The notes under the pieces: generated by a model
The model's input: only the letters and a program-made list of their open reading frames with translations
Databases searched by the model: none
What the model was told of the DNA's origin: nothing
Position numbers and translations under genes: made by a program
Part shown: piece after piece, positions 34,430-37,307 of the stretch
Numbering within the stretch: position 1 is the first letter of the stretch
Layout of the letters: every line of letters begins with the position of its first letter
Assembly: GCA_024234595.1 (NCBI GenBank)
Contig: JACKNZ010000023.1
Span: 1 to 37,307 of the forward strand
Reading direction: 5' to 3'
Length of the DNA: 37,307 nt
Source of the DNA: Moraxellaceae bacterium
Lineage (GTDB): Bacteria; Pseudomonadota; Gammaproteobacteria; Pseudomonadales; Moraxellaceae

Positions 34430-34470
34430 AGGGCTTGTACTTTTGTATATTTGTATAAGCCCTGATTTTT
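34430..34470 (+). terminator. Rho-independent terminator after lysC
   Basis: AGGGCTTGTAC (34430-34440) pairs with GTATAAGCCCT (34453-34463), an 11-base stem with one G-U, followed by GATTTTTT. Confidence 0.85.
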
Positions 34471-34493
34471 TAAGTTTTGTCACATTTCGTCCA

Positions 34494-34685
34494 TTATTTT
34501 GTACAAAATAACGTTTGTCTCTTGCTTTTATCGCTCAGACAAAATAAAAAGGAATCTAGTTATTTATAACTAAAAAGGACTTAAGCGATATTTTGTTGAC
34601 GTCCAATGACACATAAAACTTATTATTGCCAGTTTATGCAGGCTCTTTTTTGTAGTGCTGCCTAAATTTTTTACTCAAGGAGTTT
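34494..34685 (+). promoter_or_regulatory. csrA leader with palindromes and AGGA sites
   Basis: There is a perfect 18-base palindrome TTATTTTGT/ACAAAATAA (34494-34511), an inverted pair TTTGTCT (34514-34520) / AGACAAA (34537-34543), and a 16-base palindrome TAGTTAT-TT-ATAACTA (34557-34572). AAGGA occurs at 34549 and AGGA at 34576. AAGGAG (34677-34682) is the ribosome site, seven bases from ATG. A possible -35 TTGACG (34596-34601) has only a weak -10 (TATTAT, 19 bases on). GGA elements over the ribosome site are how CsrA represses its targets, so autoregulation is plausible. Confidence 0.5.
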
Positions 34686-34689
34686 ATCT

Positions 34690-34905
34690 ATGTTAATTTT
34701 AACCCGTCGTGTTGGCGAAACTTTAATGGTCGGTGACGAAGTCAGTGTCACTGTATTAGGCGTTAAAGGCAACCAAGTGCGTATTGGTGTCAATGCCCCC
34801 AAAGAAATTGCAGTACACCGTGAAGAAATTTATCAACGTATTCAACGTGAAAAAGTGATTAACCAACATCACGACCACGACGACCATGATGATTTTAATC
34901 ACTAA
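34690..34905 (+). CDS. csrA: Carbon storage regulator CsrA (RsmA)
   Basis: CsrA is a dimeric RNA-binding protein that binds A(N)GGA motifs, often over ribosome sites, and controls carbon flow, motility and biofilm genes. The 71-residue product begins MLILTRRVGETLMVGDEV. The RNA-binding residues are present: Leu4 and Arg6/7 in the first strand, and the VHREEIYQRI segment with Arg44 of the consensus. The core ends at about residue 57. It then has an extra tail, INQHHDHDDHDDFNH, which most CsrA proteins lack. Strong AAGGAG at 34677-34682. It shares its terminator with a convergent CsrB-like RNA. Confidence 0.97.
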   Translation: MLILTRRVGETLMVGDEVSVTVLGVKGNQVRIGVNAPKEIAVHREEIYQRIQREKVINQHHDHDDHDDFNH

Positions 34906-34975
34906 GTAAACGCTCACTCAAAAAACACTGTTTACGTTTTGGCCGACGCTTAATGTGTTTTAAGAGTGAATGTTC

Positions 34976-35227
34976 ACAAAAACAAGAAAGCCCAAGTTTC
35001 AATCATCCTGAACTTGGGCTTTTTCTTTGACTTCATGTCAATACTAACTTCCTGTCACCTTGCAGCATCCTTTTCCATCATCCTACGCGTAATTCCTGTG
35101 CTGCTACGCCCATCATTTGCTATCATCCTAATTGCTTATGATGTTTTGGCTATCTTGGCCTCTTCCTATACATCCTATGGCTTGTGTCCTGTCCGTTTTT
35201 GCTGTCCTTTGCAGCATCCTGCGCCAT
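34976..35227 (-). ncRNA. CsrB/RsmZ-like CsrA-sequestering small RNA
   Basis: Read on the minus strand, 35220 down to 35006 contains 13 GGA motifs. Eleven are AGGA, with plus-strand TCCT at 35006, 35050, 35068, 35081, 35094, 35126, 35164, 35173, 35187, 35205 and 35217. One is TGGA (35074) and one CGGA (35192). Six are AGGATG (plus-strand CATCCT at 35004, 35066, 35079, 35124, 35171 and 35215). The unit AGGATGCTGCAA occurs twice and AGGATGAT three times. The RNA ends in a terminator hairpin whose loop itself shows AGGATG. Dense AGGA motifs, about 250 nt, no protein frame of quality and a terminal hairpin are the hallmarks of CsrB/C and RsmX/Y/Z. The 5' end is inferred from the promoter. It is tail to tail with csrA. 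Confidence 0.85.
34987..35022. terminator. Bidirectional terminator shared by csrA and the small RNA
   Basis: AAAGCCCAAGTT (34987-34998) and AACTTGGGCTTT (35011-35022) form a 12-base stem with a 12-base loop. The plus strand continues TTCTTT (for csrA). The minus strand continues CTTGTTTTTG (for the small RNA). The loop reads CAGGATGATTGA on the minus strand, a loop-exposed CsrA site. Confidence 0.9.
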
Positions 35228-35233
35228 GTGTGT

Positions 35234-35262
35234 ATTATGCTGATTACTCATCGTCATTTCTA
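35234..35262 (-). promoter_or_regulatory. Promoter of the CsrB-like RNA
   Basis: On the minus strand TAGAAA (35262-35257) and CATAAT (35239-35234) are 17 bases apart, matching the sigma-70 boxes at 4/6 and 5/6. Transcription would start near 35227, just before the first AGGATG. Confidence 0.5.
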
Positions 35263-35282
35263 TCGTAAAAAATGACAATAAA

Positions 35283-35300
35283 TGTAGAATTTTCTCGACA
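35283..35300 (-). promoter_or_regulatory. Candidate GacA/UvrY-type upstream box
   Basis: On the minus strand TGTCGA-N6-TCTACA, an 18-base imperfect palindrome (5/6 symmetric), resembles the GacA box TGTAAG-N6-CTTACA in its TGT...ACA ends and spacing. The centre is about 65 bases before the inferred start, a distance that fits an activator site. The inner bases match poorly. Confidence 0.35.
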
Positions 35301-35375
35301 ATTTTTTTTTACTTCGCTCAACACAAGCCTTTAGTCATACACATCACGTCCATAACTAATAAAAACACACTTAGA

Positions 35376-35405
35376 TTCTAACTGACCTAAAAAATACCGT
35401 ATAAT
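35376..35405 (+). promoter_or_regulatory. Possible thiolase promoter
   Basis: A perfect TATAAT (35400-35405) has TTCTAA (35376-35381) 18 bases upstream. The MITE-like element lies between this promoter and the gene, giving a leader of about 160 bases. A second AT-rich candidate lies at 35540-35556, after the element. Confidence 0.4.
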
Positions 35406-35433
35406 CGTGCAGTTTATTAACGCCAATTTCTTA

Positions 35434-35530
35434 GGACTTACGCGGTTATCGCTTTTTTGCTCACATTTCAACCGTTTTCAACGGTTTTATGTTCACAAAA
35501 CGCGCCAATTTCGGTGAAATACGTAAGTCC
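35434..35530. mobile_element. 97-base MITE-like element
   Basis: Terminal inverted repeats GGACTTACG (35434-35442) and CGTAAGTCC (35522-35530) bound a segment with an internal hairpin AACCGTT-TTC-AACGGTT (35470-35486). There is no coding frame. I see no clear target duplication. A related end occurs inverted at 34401-34415. Confidence 0.55.
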
Positions 35531-35572
35531 CGACCTATTTATATTAAGTTTTATATTAAGTGGAGTTTTAAC

Positions 35573-36754
35573 ATGAGCCATGATTCTATTGTTATCGTAA
35601 ATGGTGCTCGTACCCCAATGGGTGGTTTTCAAGGTGCTTTATCTAGCGTCACTGCCCCAGAACTTGGCGCAGTTGCCATTAAAGAAGCCATTGCTCGTGC
35701 TGGTATTCAGCCTGAAGACGTACAAGAAGTGATTATGGGTTGTGTGTTACCTGCTGGTTTAAAACAAGGCCCTGCCCGTCAAGCGATGTTAAAAGCAGGT
35801 TTGCCAGCCGCAACAGGCGCAACCACCATTAACAAACTTTGTGGTTCTGGTATGAAAGCCACCATGTTTGCTCACGATTTATTAGTGGCTGGCAGTGTTG
35901 ATATTGCGGTTGCAGGTGGTATGGAGTCTATGACCAATGCACCCTATGTCTTAACTAAAGCTCGTGGTGGCTATCGTATGGGTCATGGTGACATTAAAGA
36001 CCATATGTTCTTAGACGGTTTAGAAGATGCTGAAACAGGTCGTTTAATGGGTTCTTTTGCTCAAGAAATGGCGACAAAATTAGAATTAACCCGTGAACAA
36101 ATGGACGATTTTGCAATAGCTTCTTTACAACGCGCTCAAAAAGCGATTGCTGAAGGCCGTTTTGAAGCCGAAATCGTGGGTGTGCCTGTTAAAGGTCGTC
36201 ATGGCGATACCTTAGTTGCCATTGATGAACAACCTGGTAACGCTAAAATTGATAAAATCCCTAGCTTAAAACCAGCATTTGCTAAAGATGGTACAATCAC
36301 AGCCGCTAATGCTAGCTCCATTTCTGACGGTGCATCTGCCTTAGTGTTAATGCGTGAAAGCACTGCTAAAGCACGTGGTTTACAACCTTTAGCACGTATT
36401 GTTGCGCACAGCACACAATCTCAACATCCAAGCGAATTTACGATTGCACCCATTGGTGCAATGGAAAAATTATTTGCTAAAACAGGTTGGAACGTTGCAG
36501 ACGTTGACTTATTTGAAATCAACGAAGCTTTTGCAATGGTCACAATGGCTGCCATGATTAAGCACAACATTCCCCATGACAAAGTTAACGTCCATGGTGG
36601 TGCTTGTGCTTTAGGTCATCCAGTCGGTTCTACTGGCTCTCGTATCATTTTAAGTTTGATTCACGCTTTAAAACAATACGGAGGCAAACGTGGTGTTGCT
36701 TCTTTATGTATTGGTGGTGGTGAAGCTACTGCAATGGCGATTGAGTTAATCTAA
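35573..36754 (+). CDS. Acetyl-CoA C-acyltransferase (thiolase)
   Basis: Thiolases condense two acetyl-CoA or cleave 3-ketoacyl-CoA. The 393-residue product has the nucleophile Cys in NKLCGSGMKATMFAH, the NEAFAMVTM motif, the GGACALGHPVGSTGSR histidine loop and the final CIGGGEATAMAIE with the second Cys. Length and motifs fit the acetoacetyl-CoA (biosynthetic, PhaA/AtoB) group, but degradative thiolases of the same size cannot be excluded. The open frame begins 28 codons earlier, partly inside the MITE-like element. ATG 35573 is chosen for TGGAG upstream and the usual N-terminus MSHDSIVIVNGARTP. Confidence 0.92.
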   Translation: MSHDSIVIVNGARTPMGGFQGALSSVTAPELGAVAIKEAIARAGIQPEDVQEVIMGCVLPAGLKQGPARQAMLKAGLPAATGATTINKLCGSGMKATMFAHDLLVAGSVDIAVAGGMESMTNAPYVLTKARGGYRMGHGDIKDHMFLDGLEDAETGRLMGSFAQEMATKLELTREQMDDFAIASLQRAQKAIAEGRFEAEIVGVPVKGRHGDTLVAIDEQPGNAKIDKIPSLKPAFAKDGTITAANASSISDGASALVLMRESTAKARGLQPLARIVAHSTQSQHPSEFTIAPIGAMEKLFAKTGWNVADVDLFEINEAFAMVTMAAMIKHNIPHDKVNVHGGACALGHPVGSTGSRIILSLIHALKQYGGKRGVASLCIGGGEATAMAIELI

Positions 36755-36774
36755 TTTAATTAGCTAAGCCCTCG

Positions 36775-36806
36775 AGCGCGGTTTGAATAAGCAGCCGCGC
36801 TTGTTT
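36775..36806 (+). terminator. Possible terminator after the thiolase
   Basis: AGCGCGG (36775-36781) pairs with CCGCGCT (36795-36801), a GC-rich seven-base stem, followed by TGTTTG. The T-run is weak. Confidence 0.5.
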
Positions 36807-36875
36807 GTAATGGTCAAGAAAAATTGTAGTGTAGTGGTCAAGTAAAACTTGACACTTTTTTGTGTAACGGTCAAG
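36806..36875. repeat. Three tandem IS-end-like units
   Basis: TGTAATGGTCAAG (36806), TGTAGTGGTCAAG (36830) and TGTAACGGTCAAG (36863) are near-identical direct repeats. They resemble the left end of the IS at 37031 (TGTAATGGTCTAA) and are probably relics of repeated insertion. Confidence 0.6.
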
Positions 36876-37030
36876 TGATCCTAGCCAAATAAATGGACAA
36901 TTAAAGTACTCCCCATTGTCTAGACCAATATTTCACTAAAAATAAGACAGTAAATGATCATTTAAAAGTTAGGGTTATGTATTTAAGTTTTACCTGCGAA
37001 ATACACTTGAGCAGGTGTTTTATAATCAAG
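36830..37030 (-). mobile_element. Remnant of an IS3-family element
   Basis: An outer end, TGTAGTGGTCAAG..., at 36830 and the last codons of a transposase on the minus strand define the tail of an insertion sequence. Its remaining part was cut off where a second IS begins at 37031. The first 29 bases match the second IS end at 23 of 29 positions, so the two are related but distinct. Confidence 0.6.
36983..37030 (-). pseudogene. IS3-family transposase OrfB, C-terminal fragment
   Basis: On the minus strand the frame reads LDYKTPAQVYFAGKT then TAA (36985-36983). L-x-YKTP-x-x-VYF is the usual end of IS3-family (IS3/IS150-type) integrase-domain transposases. Upstream of 37030 the frame runs into the second IS and stops at once (TAG, 37042-37040), so only the last 15 codons survive. 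Confidence 0.65.
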
Positions 37031-37307
37031 TGTAATGGTCTAATAAAGCAGGACACTTTGATAGGTAGTATTTATACTGCAAATATAGGTGTTTATGACA
37101 GCGAAGAAATTAACAAAGAAGCCGAGCTATAGTTTAGAGTTTAAACAAGATGCGGCGAAATTAGTGCTTGAAAAAGGCTATAGCTGCCAAAAAGCAGCAG
37201 ACCATTTAGGGGTATCTTTAAGTGCATTATCACGATGGGTTAAAGCAGAACGGCCTGAGAATATAAGTGACCCCCTCGGTAAGAAATCCGTGTTAAGCCT
37301 AGCAGAG
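37031..37307 (+). mobile_element. IS3-family insertion sequence, left end
   Basis: It begins with TGTAATGGTCTAATAAAGC... (IS3 elements begin TG). The transposase OrfA starts 64 bases in. The element runs off the right edge, so the other end and any target duplication cannot be seen. Confidence 0.7.
37095..37307 (+). CDS. IS3-family transposase OrfA, partial
   Basis: The 71 visible codons begin MTAKKLTKKPSYSLEFKQ. They contain the helix-turn-helix that binds the IS ends: AAKLVLEKGYSCQKAADHLG then VSLSALSRWVKAERP, with the conserved Trp of the HTH_28/IS911-type domain. OrfA and OrfB of IS3 elements are normally joined by -1 frameshifting; that region is beyond the window. Cut by the right edge. 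Confidence 0.85.
   Translation, partial: MTAKKLTKKPSYSLEFKQDAAKLVLEKGYSCQKAADHLGVSLSALSRWVKAERPENISDPLGKKSVLSLAE

Larger units (their letters stand above)
34316..34689. other. lysC-csrA intergenic region
   Basis: This 374-base gap holds a family A repeat unit (TTGAGCGTAGTCGAA, 34377-34391), a MITE-end-like sequence (34396-34415), the lysC terminator (34430-34470) and the csrA leader with palindromes (34494-34685). No gene seen. Confidence 0.7.
34906..35572. other. csrA-thiolase intergenic region
   Basis: This 667-base gap holds the shared terminator, the CsrB-like RNA (minus), its promoter and upstream box, a thiolase promoter, and a MITE-like element. Just after csrA, CACTC-AAAAAACAC (34915-34928) can pair with GTGTTTTAAGAGTG (34955-34968) over 12 of 14 bases. 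Confidence 0.7.
36755..37094. other. Region between the thiolase and the IS transposase
   Basis: This 340-base stretch has a possible thiolase terminator, three IS-end-like direct repeats, a transposase remnant and the left end of a second IS. No intact gene. Confidence 0.7.

Noticed and set aside
34966..35268. A 100-codon plus-strand open frame after csrA
   Set aside because: It runs through the terminator and antisense to the AGGA-rich RNA, has no ribosome site, and its residues simply reflect the repeated CATCCT words.
35489..35572. Longer thiolase start
   Set aside because: The extra 28 codons lie largely in the MITE-like element and lack a ribosome site; ATG 35573 has TGGAG and the family N-terminus.
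36992..37034. Overlapping inverted repeats (ACCTGC/GCAGGT and TACACTTGA/TCAAGTGTA) as a riboswitch-like switch
   Set aside because: The first pair and half of the second lie inside the transposase remnant, and the second spans the junction of two insertion sequences, so chance pairing is the simpler explanation.

Overview
The window looks like chromosome of a gammaproteobacterium in or near the Moraxellaceae / Pseudomonadales. The reasons are gene order and composition: alaS-lysC-csrA and miaB-ybeZ-ybeY in the order known from Pseudomonas and Acinetobacter, rhodanese-grxC-secB, a class A PBP followed by a TPR lipoprotein of the LpoP kind, and moderately AT-rich coding sequence. I could not place the genus.

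Layout. 1-169 is the end of a DUF481-type outer-membrane protein. 273-7632 (minus) is a type II secretion operon gspEFGHIJKLM, without gspC, gspD or gspN. 7866-9541 (plus) is an unknown protein paired with an MscS channel. 9695-11910 (plus) is a Tat-signal protein with a GMC flavoprotein oxidoreductase. 11980-17584 (minus) is a tightly packed chain: ccmABCDE (cytochrome c maturation), prmC, a MoeB/ThiF-like E1 enzyme and an ABC1/UbiB-type kinase. orn lies upstream on the same strand. 18407-20625 (plus) holds rsgA, a membrane rhodanese, grxC and secB. 20670-21966 holds a divergent pair of conserved unknowns. 22013-26994 (minus) is a peptidoglycan block: a PBP1B-type synthase, its likely lipoprotein activator, and a soluble lytic transglycosylase. 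27304-34315 (plus) holds miaB, ybeZ, ybeY, alaS and lysC. 34690-34905 is csrA. 35573-36754 is a thiolase. 36806-37307 is mobile DNA: one IS3-family element cut by a second.

The most interesting region is the 667-base gap after csrA. On the minus strand, converging on csrA, it reads as a small RNA of about 250 nt with 11 AGGA and two further GGA motifs. Six of them are AGGATG, and the RNA ends in a rho-independent terminator shared with csrA. This is the architecture of CsrB/RsmZ RNAs that sequester CsrA. It has a plausible promoter and a GacA/UvrY-like upstream box. Regulator and proposed antagonist would therefore sit tail to tail. The csrA leader has its own AGGA sites and several palindromes, and CsrA carries an unusual His/Asp-rich tail.

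Two dispersed intergenic repeat families are present: one around CCTCTCCT/AGGAGAGG hairpins, the other around TTCGACTNNGCTCA. A 97-base MITE-like element lies in front of the thiolase.
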